NCBI GenBank assembly: GCA_002256115.1
Contig: NKIK01000010.1
Coordinates: forward strand, 1-64,000
Origin: Burkholderiales bacterium PBB3
GTDB taxonomy: Bacteria > Pseudomonadota > Gammaproteobacteria > Burkholderiales > Burkholderiaceae_C
Reading direction: 5' to 3'
DNA length: 64,000 nt
The translations under genes and the position numbers were made by a program. Positions within the stretch are counted from its first letter, which is position 1. Each line of letters begins with the position of its first letter. The notes below the pieces were generated by a model. That model was not told where the DNA came from. It saw nothing but the letters and a program-made list of their open reading frames with translations, and made no database searches. Shown one piece after another: positions 34,157 to 43,201 of this stretch.

Positions 34157-34194
34157 GTTGTTGATGCGCTACAACTGATTTCCAGGGGTAGCAT

Positions 34195-37100
34195 TTGAAT
34201 CGCACCTTTGGCTCAAGTCTGGTCTGGCGGCTGTGCCTGCTGATCATGCTGTCCCTGGCCGTATTTGCGTACGGGGGCTACCACCTGGTTTTGCAACCTG
34301 CGATCAATGAGTTGGCGCGCTCGCAAATGAGCAGCGTGGCGCAAAAGGTGCAGAGCAAATTGGAAAGCTCCTTCGCGAGCGTGGAAACCAGCCTGCGCAC
34401 CAGCCGCAATTGGGGGGCTATCACGCAGGCACAGCCTACTGCCGAGTTTTTGCCACGCTTCAAAGATGTTTTTATTCCCATCTTGCAGCACCAAGCGGAT
34501 ATTTCAGCCATCGTCTTCAGTGACGAAACCGGGCGCGAAGTCTTGCTGGTCCGCACCCAGGACGGCAAACTGGTCACCCGCCTGAGTGACCCCGCCCGCC
34601 AAGGCAATACCATGGAATGGCTGACCTGGAGCGCAAGCGGCCAGCTGCTGGGGCGCGAAATCCGCAGCATTGACTACGACGCACGCACGCGTCCCTGGTT
34701 TAAGGGTGCCATGGCCCAGACCAGTGCCGAAGGCCTGTTCTGGACCGACCCCTACCTCTTTTTTACCAACAACGAGCCCGGGTTCACCGGCGTGGCCTAC
34801 TGGACAGGTGGCGATGGCAAGCGCTACATCATGGCTCACGACGTACCCATGCTGGGCTTGTCGCAATTCACATCCAAGCTGAGGGTCGCACAGCGCGGTA
34901 TCGTGACCCTGCTGGACGACCGGGGTGCCCTGCTGGCAGTGCCCCGGCAAGAAGGGCCCACGTCCGTCAGCAGCGTACAGGCCAGCTTGCTTCGTACCGC
35001 CAGTGAGTCCGGCATCCCCGTCTTGCAGGCGGGCTACGCCTACTGGCGCGCGCAGGGTAGCCCATCGTCGGTCATTGCCCAGTTTCGCCATGGCAAGGAG
35101 CTGTGGTTTGGCATGTTTGAGCCCACCGAGGCAGCGGGGCGCATTGCATGGCTGGCCACTTTTGCACCCGCCGATGAATTTCTACCCACGGGCCCCCGGG
35201 CCATGGCGTCGTTGATCGCCATCACGCTGTTGGCCATGGGCTTGGCATCTTGGGTGGGATTGCGGGTGGCGCGGCGCGTGGCACGCCCTCTGGAAATACT
35301 GACCCTGGAGAGCGAGCGCATTGGCCGCATGGAGCTGGATGCCCCGGTGTCCAACGGCGGAGTGCTATCCCGCTGGTCCGAGGTTAAGCAACTGGGCACA
35401 GCCTTGAACACCATGCGCGAACGCCTGCTGGACGCTACGGCCTCGCTGGAGCAAACGCGCCAGGAGCTAGAGCTGCGCGTGGTCGACCGAACCCAGGCCC
35501 TGGCCAGCCAGATCGTCTTTATTGAAGCGCTTCTGGACACTATTCCCAATGCCATCTTTTACAAAGGCGCAGACACCCGATTCATAGGCTGCAACCGCGC
35601 TTACGAAACCATGTTTGGGGTGAACCGATCGCAATTCATCGGCAAAACTGTGCTCGATCTGGACTACCTGCCTTTGCCAATCCGCCAGGCCTACCAGCGG
35701 GAAGACACGCGCGTCGTACAGGATTGCAGTCGCATCTCCCGCAATGAAGACCTGGTGTTTGCCGATGGTCTGGTGCACAACACCCTGTACACGGTCACCG
35801 GGTTTGCCAACCCGGATGGCTCATCGGCGGGCCTGATTGGCGTCATTGTGGATGTGACTGAACTGAAGTCTGCCGAGCAGGTGGCTGTGAAGGCCTCGCA
35901 AGCCGCCCGCGCTGCGGCCGATGCCAAGGCCATGTTCCTGGCGAATATGAGCCACGAAATCCGAACCCCCATGAATGCGATCTTGGGCTTGACGCACCTG
36001 GTGCTGCAGATGGAGCTGCCGCAGCGCCAGCGCAGCCACCTGGAGAAGGTCAATTCAGCTGCACAAGGTCTGCTGCTGCTGATCAATGACATTCTGGATT
36101 TCTCCAAAATCGAAGCTGGCAAGATGAGCTGTGAGAACGCTGAGTTCTCACTGGACCAGGTCATTTCGCATTTGGTCGATGTGCTGTCCATGCGCGCACG
36201 CGACAAGGGCTTGGAGCTGCTGTTCGATATAGCCAGCGATGTGCCTGACCGGCTGATGGGCGACGCCGTGCGCCTGGGCCAAGTACTGACCAACCTGTTT
36301 AGCAATGCGGTGAAGTTCACCGAGCACGGCGAGATCACGCTCACCGTGGTTTGCCTATCCAAGAGCCTGGACCAAACGGTGCTGCGTTTTGCCGTGCACG
36401 ACACCGGGCTGGGCATGAACGAAGCCGAAATCGCCAAAGTGTTCAGCGCCTTCACCCAGGCCGACAGCTCCACCACCCGCCGCTTTGGCGGCACCGGCTT
36501 GGGCCTGAGCATCTGCAAACACATTGTGGAATTGATGGGCGGCAGCATTCAGGTGGAAAGTACGCCGGGCCAGGGCAGCGTTTTCTCGTTTGACGCCAGC
36601 TTTGGCGCGGTGATTCAGAGTGACTTGGTGGAACCCGAACCCACCGCCCTGAATCTAGCCGGTTTGCGCGCCCTCATCGTGGACGACAACGCCGCCGCGC
36701 GCCTGGTTTTTGAGCATATTTTGCAAGGCCACGGGCTGCTCACCCAGACCGCCGGGCACGGCGAAGACGCGCTGGCCGAACTGCTGCGCGCCCACGCTGC
36801 AGGTCAGCCCTACCGCTTGATGCTCTTGGATTGGAAAATGGCCCGCCTGGATGGCGTTCAAACGCTGCGCCGGATTCAAGCCAGCCTGGGTGCCGACGCG
36901 CCCCTGTGCATCATGGCCACGGCCTACGACCCCGACACCTTGCAAGAGGAGCTGGGGACCACGCCTGTGGCAGCCATTGTGCAAAAGCCGGTGACCGGCA
37001 AACACCTGCTGGAGGCCATTCATGGCGCTTTCCAAAGCGGGCCCAGGCCGGTAGAGCACAGCAGGCCGCCCACCGGCACCGCCAATCTGGCCGAGCTGCA

Positions 37101-38166
37101 CCGCCTGCTCAGCGGCACCCATGTGCTGCTGGTAGAAGACAACGTGACCAACCAAGAGCTTGCGATGGAGCTGCTTGCTGCTGTGGGCATGACCGCCGAC
37201 ATTGCCAATGACGGCGAGGAGGCGCTGGGCATGCTGGAACAGCACACCTACGCCCTGGTGTTGATGGACTGCCAGATGCCCGTCATGGACGGATTTGAAG
37301 CGACCCGCCGCTTGCGCGCCCAGCCCCGGTTGGTCGACCTGCCCGTGATTGCCATGACCGCCAATGCCATGACCGGTGAACGCGAGCGCTGCCTGGCGGC
37401 CGGCATGAGCGACTACTTGAGCAAACCCATCGACTTAGGGCTTTTGTATTCCAAGCTGGTGCACTGGGCTCCCCGCGAAGGGCGCACCGGTGCCATGCTC
37501 ACACTCGATACGCTGGCCCCCACACCCTCGACACCACCCACGACACCAGCCGCCGCTGCAACACCCAGCAATGCGATCCTCGACGAAGCCAATGGCCTGG
37601 CCCGAACCAATGGCAACCAAACTCTGTATGAACGGCTGCTGCGCAAGTTCAGCGAGCGCGAGGCCGACACGCCCCTGCGCCTGGAGGCCGCCTTGCGTGA
37701 AGGCGACCGCGACACTGCGCTGCGCACCATCCACAACTTGAAAGGCATTGCCGCCACCATTGGTGGCCATAGCCTAAGCGCCGCCTGCCTGACGCTGGAA
37801 AACGAGCTGCGCAAGCCCAGCCATGCGCCCCAAAGCGTTGTTCAGGCCATGCAAAACTGGCAATCCGCCTTGGCCCAGGTGCTGGACTATCTGCAACGGC
37901 GGGCGGCCTCCGCCCTGGACACGGGCGTGACCACATCAACCACGCCAGACACCCTACCGCCCGAAGTGCGAGCCCTGTGCCACGAGCTGCACAGCGTGTT
38001 GGTCGCCAACGATGCGCGCGCCAATCGCCTGGCCGAGGCCCTGGCCGAGAAACTGCGCGACACCCGCCTGGCCCCAGAAGCACGCCAGGTGGCCAAGCAT
38101 GCAGCGAGATTTGACTATGATGAGGCTTTGACTGCGCTACAGGCTCTGCAAGAGCAGCTGGACTAG
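34195..38166 (+). CDS. Hybrid sensor histidine kinase (sensor-HAMP-PAS-HisKA-HATPase-REC-REC-HPt)
   Basis: 1323 residues, inner-membrane multi-step phosphorelay kinase. Helix 1 about 12-35, a periplasmic Cache-like sensor, helix 2 about 335-358, HAMP, PAS (from LDTIPNAIFYKGADTRFIG), HisKA with the phospho-His in MSHEIRTPMNAILG (near 587), HATPase (DTGLGMNEAE, RRFGGTGLGLSICK), REC1 (ALIVDDNAAAR; Asp in LLDWKM near 877), REC2 (VLLVEDNVTNQELA; Asp in MDCQMPVMDG near 1024), and HPt with His in TIHNLKGIAATIGG near 1180. Starts at TTG 34195 with AGGGG upstream; the first ATG would cut into helix 1. REC1 has DWK where DxxMP is usual. Output is probably the HD-GYP protein 28 bases downstream. Confidence 0.93.
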   Translation: MNRTFGSSLVWRLCLLIMLSLAVFAYGGYHLVLQPAINELARSQMSSVAQKVQSKLESSFASVETSLRTSRNWGAITQAQPTAEFLPRFKDVFIPILQHQADISAIVFSDETGREVLLVRTQDGKLVTRLSDPARQGNTMEWLTWSASGQLLGREIRSIDYDARTRPWFKGAMAQTSAEGLFWTDPYLFFTNNEPGFTGVAYWTGGDGKRYIMAHDVPMLGLSQFTSKLRVAQRGIVTLLDDRGALLAVPRQEGPTSVSSVQASLLRTASESGIPVLQAGYAYWRAQGSPSSVIAQFRHGKELWFGMFEPTEAAGRIAWLATFAPADEFLPTGPRAMASLIAITLLAMGLASWVGLRVARRVARPLEILTLESERIGRMELDAPVSNGGVLSRWSEVKQLGTALNTMRERLLDATASLEQTRQELELRVVDRTQALASQIVFIEALLDTIPNAIFYKGADTRFIGCNRAYETMFGVNRSQFIGKTVLDLDYLPLPIRQAYQREDTRVVQDCSRISRNEDLVFADGLVHNTLYTVTGFANPDGSSAGLIGVIVDVTELKSAEQVAVKASQAARAAADAKAMFLANMSHEIRTPMNAILGLTHLVLQMELPQRQRSHLEKVNSAAQGLLLLINDILDFSKIEAGKMSCENAEFSLDQVISHLVDVLSMRARDKGLELLFDIASDVPDRLMGDAVRLGQVLTNLFSNAVKFTEHGEITLTVVCLSKSLDQTVLRFAVHDTGLGMNEAEIAKVFSAFTQADSSTTRRFGGTGLGLSICKHIVELMGGSIQVESTPGQGSVFSFDASFGAVIQSDLVEPEPTALNLAGLRALIVDDNAAARLVFEHILQGHGLLTQTAGHGEDALAELLRAHAAGQPYRLMLLDWKMARLDGVQTLRRIQASLGADAPLCIMATAYDPDTLQEELGTTPVAAIVQKPVTGKHLLEAIHGAFQSGPRPVEHSRPPTGTANLAELHRLLSGTHVLLVEDNVTNQELAMELLAAVGMTADIANDGEEALGMLEQHTYALVLMDCQMPVMDGFEATRRLRAQPRLVDLPVIAMTANAMTGERERCLAAGMSDYLSKPIDLGLLYSKLVHWAPREGRTGAMLTLDTLAPTPSTPPTTPAAAATPSNAILDEANGLARTNGNQTLYERLLRKFSEREADTPLRLEAALREGDRDTALRTIHNLKGIAATIGGHSLSAACLTLENELRKPSHAPQSVVQAMQNWQSALAQVLDYLQRRAASALDTGVTTSTTPDTLPPEVRALCHELHSVLVANDARANRLAEALAEKLRDTRLAPEARQVAKHAARFDYDEALTALQALQEQLD

Positions 38167-38194
38167 CGAGCGCCCCCGCCCAAGGAGACCGACC

Positions 38195-39262
38195 ATGCCC
38201 GACCTTCGGGAGCGTAGAACCATACTGGTGGCCGACGATGTACCGGAAAACATCGAACTGCTGTCCTCCATTCTGGAAAACGACTACAACGTCAAGGTCG
38301 CCACGCATGGCGAAAAGGTGGTGGAGATCGTCTACTCTGACGCCCCACCCGACCTGGTACTGCTGGATGTGATGATGCCGCGCCTGAACGGCCATGAGGT
38401 CTGTCGACGCATCAAAGCCAATAGCGACCGCAACAAAATCCCCATCATTTTTGTGACCACTATGACCTCGGTGGAAGACGAGAAACTGGGCTTTGATTTG
38501 GGTGCGGTGGACTACATCACCAAGCCGATCAGCCCGCCCATCGTGATGGCGCGTGTGCGCACCCACCTGGCGCTGTACGACCAGTCGCGCGAGCTGGAGC
38601 GCATGGTGGCCCAGCGCACCAAAGAACTGACCCATTCGCGCCAGCAAATTATTCGCAAGCTTTGCCGCGCGGCTGAGTTCAAAGACAACGAGACTGGCAA
38701 CCATGTTTTGCGCATGGCGCACTACGCCATGATGCTGGCCGCGCAAATTGATTTGCCCCAGTCGGCCCAGGAGATTTTGGGCCTGACGGCCCCCATGCAC
38801 GATGTCGGCAAGATTGGCATTCCCGACCACATCCTGCTCAAACCCGGCAAGCTCGATGCCCAAGAGTGGGAGATCATGAAGCAGCACCCCATTTTTGGCG
38901 CAGACATTCTGGGGCCAGACGATGACCACCTGCTCAAAACCGCCCGCGCCATTGCGCTGTCGCACCATGAGCGTTGGGACGGTACCGGCTACCCCTATGG
39001 CCTTAAAGGCGAAGCCATACCGCTGGTCGGGCGCATTGTGGCGGTGGCCGACGTGTTTGATGCTTTAATCACTGCCCGCCCTTATAAGCGCGCTTTTTCA
39101 GTTGAAGAGACGATGGAATACATGACCACGCAGGCTGGCCGCCACTTTGAGCCACGCCTGATCGATGCGTTGGTAGCCATCCTGCCCGAAGTGCTGAAAA
39201 TTCAAGCGATGTATGCCGACGAGCTTGGCACAGTCCAAGAACTGGAGCCCGGGCGGTCTTAA
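38195..39262 (+). CDS. Response regulator with HD-GYP domain (cyclic-di-GMP phosphodiesterase, RpfG-like)
   Basis: 355 residues. REC domain (ILVADDVPENIELL; phospho-Asp in LLDVMMP near 57; K in TKPIS) joined by a coiled coil to an HD-GYP domain with the metal motif HDVGKIGIPD near 201 and HHERWDGTGYP near 256. It should hydrolyse cyclic di-GMP when phosphorylated. Starts at ATG 38195 behind AAGGAGACCGACC, 28 bases after the hybrid kinase, with which it forms a signalling unit. Confidence 0.93.
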   Translation: MPDLRERRTILVADDVPENIELLSSILENDYNVKVATHGEKVVEIVYSDAPPDLVLLDVMMPRLNGHEVCRRIKANSDRNKIPIIFVTTMTSVEDEKLGFDLGAVDYITKPISPPIVMARVRTHLALYDQSRELERMVAQRTKELTHSRQQIIRKLCRAAEFKDNETGNHVLRMAHYAMMLAAQIDLPQSAQEILGLTAPMHDVGKIGIPDHILLKPGKLDAQEWEIMKQHPIFGADILGPDDDHLLKTARAIALSHHERWDGTGYPYGLKGEAIPLVGRIVAVADVFDALITARPYKRAFSVEETMEYMTTQAGRHFEPRLIDALVAILPEVLKIQAMYADELGTVQELEPGRS

Positions 39263-39286
39263 TCCCCTTTTCGAATCTGCTTTCCC

Positions 39287-40003
39287 ATGACTGAAACCCT
39301 CGCTGAAACCCCTGTCGATATGCCTGTTGACGCTCCCCAAGTGGCCGCTGCCACCGAAGAAACCCCTGCTGCCGCGCCTGCACGCAAACCCGCGGGCGGC
39401 GCAGCCCGCATCCAGGGCAGCATGCCCACGCTCGAGAAATTGGCGCAGCTCTACCCGGCCTTGTTTGGCGCGGTGTTTTTGCCGCTCAAGCGCGGCATCT
39501 TTCAAGAGCTGCTGAGTGCCCACCCGGAGCAGTTTGAGCGCGATGCGCTCAAAGCCGCACTGTCGGTGCACACCCGCTCAACCCGTTATCTGAATGCCGT
39601 GGCCAGCGGCCTGGCCCGCCACGATCTGCAGGGCGCAGCGGTGGAGCCCATGGCCCCAGAACACGTCTACCAGTCTTTGCTGGAAGTCTTTCGCCGCCGC
39701 CAGGCCAAGGCGGGTGAAGACCTGTCGGCCAAGCTGCGCCAGCGCATAGCTCAGGCCTTTGTGGCATCCGGTTTGTCGCGCGATGCCTACACTGAGCTGG
39801 TGCAAAGCAAAGACGAAGCCGCCAACGCCACGCTGGAGCAAGCCATGGCAGACGCGGCCGAGTCAGATGCCAAGGCCGAGGCCACCCGGCGCGCCTTTGA
39901 AGCCAGTGGGCAGACAGTAGAAGCCTTTGCCGACATGTACGGCCTGCACCCCAAAGCCGTGGCAGACGCGCTGAGCCGCGCCACCCGCTGGACGCAGGCC
40001 TAG
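39287..40003 (+). CDS. ProQ/FinO-family RNA-binding protein
   Basis: 238 residues. A disordered Pro/Ala/Glu-rich N-terminus leads into a ProQ/FINO domain: MPTLEKLAQLYPALFGAVF, PLKRGIFQELLSAHPEQF, LKAALSVHTRSTRYLNAV. Such proteins bind structured RNAs and sRNA-mRNA pairs. The C-terminal part (about 150-238) is helical and unassigned, ending with EAFADMYGLHPKAVADALSR. ATG at 39287; 24 bases after the HD-GYP gene. Confidence 0.87.
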   Translation: MTETLAETPVDMPVDAPQVAAATEETPAAAPARKPAGGAARIQGSMPTLEKLAQLYPALFGAVFLPLKRGIFQELLSAHPEQFERDALKAALSVHTRSTRYLNAVASGLARHDLQGAAVEPMAPEHVYQSLLEVFRRRQAKAGEDLSAKLRQRIAQAFVASGLSRDAYTELVQSKDEAANATLEQAMADAAESDAKAEATRRAFEASGQTVEAFADMYGLHPKAVADALSRATRWTQA

Positions 40004-40014
40004 ACCACCGCACC

Positions 40015-41838
40015 ATGCAAAAGCTGCGCCCCCCGACTTGGCTACCGAGCGTGTTGGCGTGGGGCCTGCTGTGGCTGGGCAGCAGTGTGCTGGCCGCGCC
40101 CGCAGCCGCAACCGCGCCTGTACCCGCATCGCAAAAGCTGAGCACCGCGTCTGAGCGCTCGGGCTTCACCGTCACCGGCCGCTACACCGAGGCCGTGGCG
40201 CTGTGCCAGTCCTTTCAAAAGGCCTACCCCGGCGTGGTGCGCTGCCATCGCTTTGGCACCACCCCTGAAGGCCGCCCCATGGTGGCCCTGATTGCCAGCC
40301 GCAGCGGCGTACACAGCCCGGCGCAGGCGCGCCAAAAAGGCCTGCCGGTGCTGCTGGTGCAAGGCGGTATTCATGCGGGTGAGATTGATGGCAAAGACGC
40401 TGGCTTCATGGCGCTGCGCGAGCTGCTGGACCAACGCCAGGCACCCGGTGCGCTGAAGCGCCAAGTGCTCATTTTTGTGCCGGTTTTTAATGTGGACGGG
40501 CACGAACGCTTTGGCGCCTGGAACCGCCCCAACCAACGCGGCCCTGAGGCCATGGGCTGGCGCACCACCGCCCAAAACTACAACCTGAACCGCGACTACG
40601 CCAAGGCCGATTCGCCCGAGATGCAGGCCATGCTGGGCCTGGTCAACGCCTGGGACCCAATTCTGACCGTGGACCTGCACGTAACCGATGGTGCCAAGTT
40701 TGAACACGACATTGCCATCATGGTGGAACCGGTGCACGCTGGCGATGCTGCGCTGCGCCCTATCGGCCTGGCGCTGCGCACAGCGGTGCTGTCCGATTTG
40801 ACGGCGGCGGGGTCGTCACCGCTGCCCTTTTATCCCTCCTTTGTCGTGGAAGACGACCCCAGCTCTGGCTTTGCCGACGGTGTCTCTGCGCCGCGCTTTT
40901 CTACCGGCTATTTCTTGACCCGCAACCGCTTTGGCATGCTGGTGGAAACCCATTCCTGGAAAACTTACCCCGAGCGCGTGCGCAGCACCTTCCACACCGT
41001 GGTATCCGTCGTTCAGCAAACCGCGCAACACGGCACCGCTTGGCTGGCGGCGGCCCGGTTGGCCGATGCCCACGCGGCGCAGTTGGGCGGCCACAGCGTT
41101 GCGCTGAGCTACGAAGCCAGCCCCCAGAGCCGCAGCATCGCTTTCAAGGGCTACGCCTACACCCGCACGCTGTCGGAGGTATCGGGCGCGCTGATGACCC
41201 GCTACGACGAGTCCACCCCCCAAGTCTGGAACATCCCCCTGCGCGATGACGTGCAGCCCAGCATAAGCGCCGCGGCACCCCACCAAGGCTACTGGGTGCC
41301 CGCTGCGTTTGCGCCCCTGGTGCGCGCCAAGCTGCAGCAGCACGGCATCACCTACCGCACGCACGCGGCGGCGCAGCCTCCTGTCAGCCTGGAGGTCTTC
41401 CGGGCCACCCAGGCCCAATGGGATGCCAAGTCCACCGAAGGCCACCAGCGCCTGAACCTGCAAGGCAGTTGGGCTCCTGAGCAACGCAGCCTTCCCGCAG
41501 GCAGTTTGTTTGTGCCCATCGCCCAGCCCAAGGCCCGCCTGGTGATGGCGCTTTTGGAGCCGCTGGCACCCGATGCACTCGTGGCCTGGGGCGCATTCAA
41601 CAACGCATTTGAGGCCAAGGAATACATGGAAGCCTATGTGGCCGAAGACGTAGCCCGAGCGCAACTGGCCGCCGACCCGGCCCTGGCCCGCGCCTTTGCC
41701 GACCGATTGGCCGCCGACCCTGCCTTTGCCAAAAGCCCACAAGCTCGGCTGGAGTTTTTTGCCCGGCGTCATACTTCGTGGGATGAGCGCTACCAGCTCT
41801 ACCCCGTCATGCGACTCAATACCCCACCCACCCCATGA
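40015..41838 (+). CDS. Exported M14-family zinc carboxypeptidase-like protein
   Basis: 607 residues. N-terminal signal peptide (VLAWGLLWLGSSVLAAPA). Zinc ligands of family M14 are visible: His and Glu in GGIHAGEIDGKDAG and the third ligand in VDLHVTDGA; NYNLNRDYAK and DPSSGFADG follow. It should act on peptides or peptidoglycan in the periplasm. Starts 11 bases after the proQ-like gene, and its stop overlaps the next start (ATGA). C-terminal third is not assigned to a known domain. Confidence 0.87.
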   Translation: MQKLRPPTWLPSVLAWGLLWLGSSVLAAPAAATAPVPASQKLSTASERSGFTVTGRYTEAVALCQSFQKAYPGVVRCHRFGTTPEGRPMVALIASRSGVHSPAQARQKGLPVLLVQGGIHAGEIDGKDAGFMALRELLDQRQAPGALKRQVLIFVPVFNVDGHERFGAWNRPNQRGPEAMGWRTTAQNYNLNRDYAKADSPEMQAMLGLVNAWDPILTVDLHVTDGAKFEHDIAIMVEPVHAGDAALRPIGLALRTAVLSDLTAAGSSPLPFYPSFVVEDDPSSGFADGVSAPRFSTGYFLTRNRFGMLVETHSWKTYPERVRSTFHTVVSVVQQTAQHGTAWLAAARLADAHAAQLGGHSVALSYEASPQSRSIAFKGYAYTRTLSEVSGALMTRYDESTPQVWNIPLRDDVQPSISAAAPHQGYWVPAAFAPLVRAKLQQHGITYRTHAAAQPPVSLEVFRATQAQWDAKSTEGHQRLNLQGSWAPEQRSLPAGSLFVPIAQPKARLVMALLEPLAPDALVAWGAFNNAFEAKEYMEAYVAEDVARAQLAADPALARAFADRLAADPAFAKSPQARLEFFARRHTSWDERYQLYPVMRLNTPPTP

Positions 41839-42653
41839 AACACCTTGGCGCACCCCTGCACAGATGCCTAGTCACCGCTTGCTTAGCGCTGGCCCCGTGG
41901 CTTGTTCAGGCGGGGTGCTCCAAAGTGATGAACACGCCAGTGGCACCTTCGGGCCAGGGCGTCACCATCGACGGCAGCACCATCAGTGGCATTTACCCGG
42001 AAATCTTACGCAGCAACCAGAGCAAGGACACCTGCCTGTTTGCCCTCTCGGCCGTGCCCCGGGCGCGGCTGGAGCTGCTGTTTGAGAACGGTGTGGCCGA
42101 CGTTTTGATCCCCGCCAGCAAGACGGTGCGGCGTGATGAGTTGGGCACGTTTGTGCCCCTGAGCTACAGCCGCGCCGTGCTCATTTCCTTGCAGGGCGAG
42201 CGCCCGGCTATCAAGTCGGTCCGGGAGTTGCTGGACCAAAAAGACCTGAAGCTGGCGCTGGTTCGCGGCTACGACTACGGCCCGGTGTACCAAGAGATGG
42301 CCGCCGAACTCACCCGCCAGGGACGCCTGCAGTGGGAGACTGACCCCTTGAGCGTGGCCCGCCTGCTCAAGAACGGCAGTGTGCAGGCCACCGTGATGGC
42401 CCCGACCATTTTGGCTGGCACCGTCGCGGAAGACGAGCGCGTGCGGGATCTGGCGGACAAGTTGCGGTTTGAGGGCATCGAGGAGCTGCCTTGGGTCAGC
42501 AACGGGCTCTATATTTCCAAGGCCCTGTCAGAGGCGGACCGCCAGGCCTTGCTGGAGTTTTTTGACCGCGTGGCCAAATCCGGCGCGGTGTGGAAGGGCT
42601 TTCAGCAGTACTACGCGCCCCTGGTACTCAAGGTCGGACTCAAGCCGCGCTGA
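41835..42653 (+). CDS. Periplasmic binding-protein-like protein (SBP family 3-like)
   Basis: 272 residues. Signal peptide (LVTACLALAPWLVQAG), then a binding-protein pattern: ISGIYPEILRS, AVPRARLELLFENGVADVLIPASKT, VRELLDQKDLKLALVRGYDYG. No transporter partner nearby. Translation coupled to the M14 peptidase by an ATGA overlap, so the two may act together in peptide or cell-wall handling; that is inference. Confidence 0.72.
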   Translation: MKHLGAPLHRCLVTACLALAPWLVQAGCSKVMNTPVAPSGQGVTIDGSTISGIYPEILRSNQSKDTCLFALSAVPRARLELLFENGVADVLIPASKTVRRDELGTFVPLSYSRAVLISLQGERPAIKSVRELLDQKDLKLALVRGYDYGPVYQEMAAELTRQGRLQWETDPLSVARLLKNGSVQATVMAPTILAGTVAEDERVRDLADKLRFEGIEELPWVSNGLYISKALSEADRQALLEFFDRVAKSGAVWKGFQQYYAPLVLKVGLKPR

Positions 42654-42678
42654 GCCCCCCCCCTAAGCTCCAGTACCC

Positions 42679-42900
42679 ATGCCTGCTGATACCGCACACA
42701 TTGACCAGCGCCTGACCGATCTGGAAATCAAGGCCAGCTTTACCGAAGATTTGGTGGAGCAGCTGAACCAAATCATCATCCGCCAGCAGCAAGACCTGGA
42801 TGCGCTGGCGCGGCAGATCGGGCAACTGCGCGAGCAATTGCCGGAGGCGGGCACGGGCCAGCCGCGTGGTGCGCGGGATGAACTGCCGCCGCATTACTGA
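42679..42900 (+). CDS. slyX: SlyX family protein
   Basis: 73 residues. Short coiled-coil protein with the SlyX pattern: IDQRLTDLEIKASFTEDLVEQL, NQIIIRQQQDLDALARQIGQL, and the family C-terminus ARDELPPHY. Function unknown beyond family. ATG at 42679, 25 bases after the binding-protein gene. Confidence 0.9.
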   Translation: MPADTAHIDQRLTDLEIKASFTEDLVEQLNQIIIRQQQDLDALARQIGQLREQLPEAGTGQPRGARDELPPHY

Positions 42901-42955
42901 GGGCTGGGCTACGGGTTCTTTGCAATCGTAGGAGGCCGGGCTGTGGGCGCTCGCT

Positions 42956-43046
42956 AGAGTCTGGGCGGCAGCGCGTTTTACTCCGTGTCCCCCGGCCTTT
43001 GGCCTCCTCCTTTTACCTGCGCAAAACGCGCTGCCGCCCAGACTCT
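42956..43046. repeat. Family B palindromic repeat, copy 2
   Basis: Perfect 24-bp arms: 42956-42979 (AGAGTCTGGGCGGCAGCGCG then TTTT) and 43023-43046, exact reverse complements. The centre CTCCGTGTCCCCC + GGCCTTTGGCC + TCCTCCTTTTACCTGCGC matches the centre of the copy at 25261, but the arms do not. Confidence 0.93.
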
Positions 43047-43117
43047 CGGTCCACGTCAGTCGACTATCAGACTTCCTAATGGCGGTGCTATTCGGTTCGT
43101 TTGGCGTCAGGCTTACT

Positions 43118-43168
43118 CCTAATTTAATAGCTGCTCCCGCACTATCCACGGCCTCCAAGGCACATTCA
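43118..43168 (-). repeat. Family A dispersed repeat, copy 7
   Basis: TTAATAGCTGCTCCCGCACT, then ATCCACGGCCTCCAAGGC and CACATTC. Ends 33 bases upstream of the glutamine-synthetase-like ATG. Confidence 0.9.
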
Positions 43169-43201
43169 GCTTAGAATTTGCCATCACTTCAGAGTCTTTG
43201 C

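Larger units (their letters stand above)
42901..43201. other. Intergenic interval with family B and family A repeats
   Basis: No gene. Contains the large family B palindrome (42956-43046) and family A copy 7 (43118-43168), which sits in the leader of the glutamine-synthetase-like gene. The palindrome could end slyX operon transcription. Confidence 0.6.
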
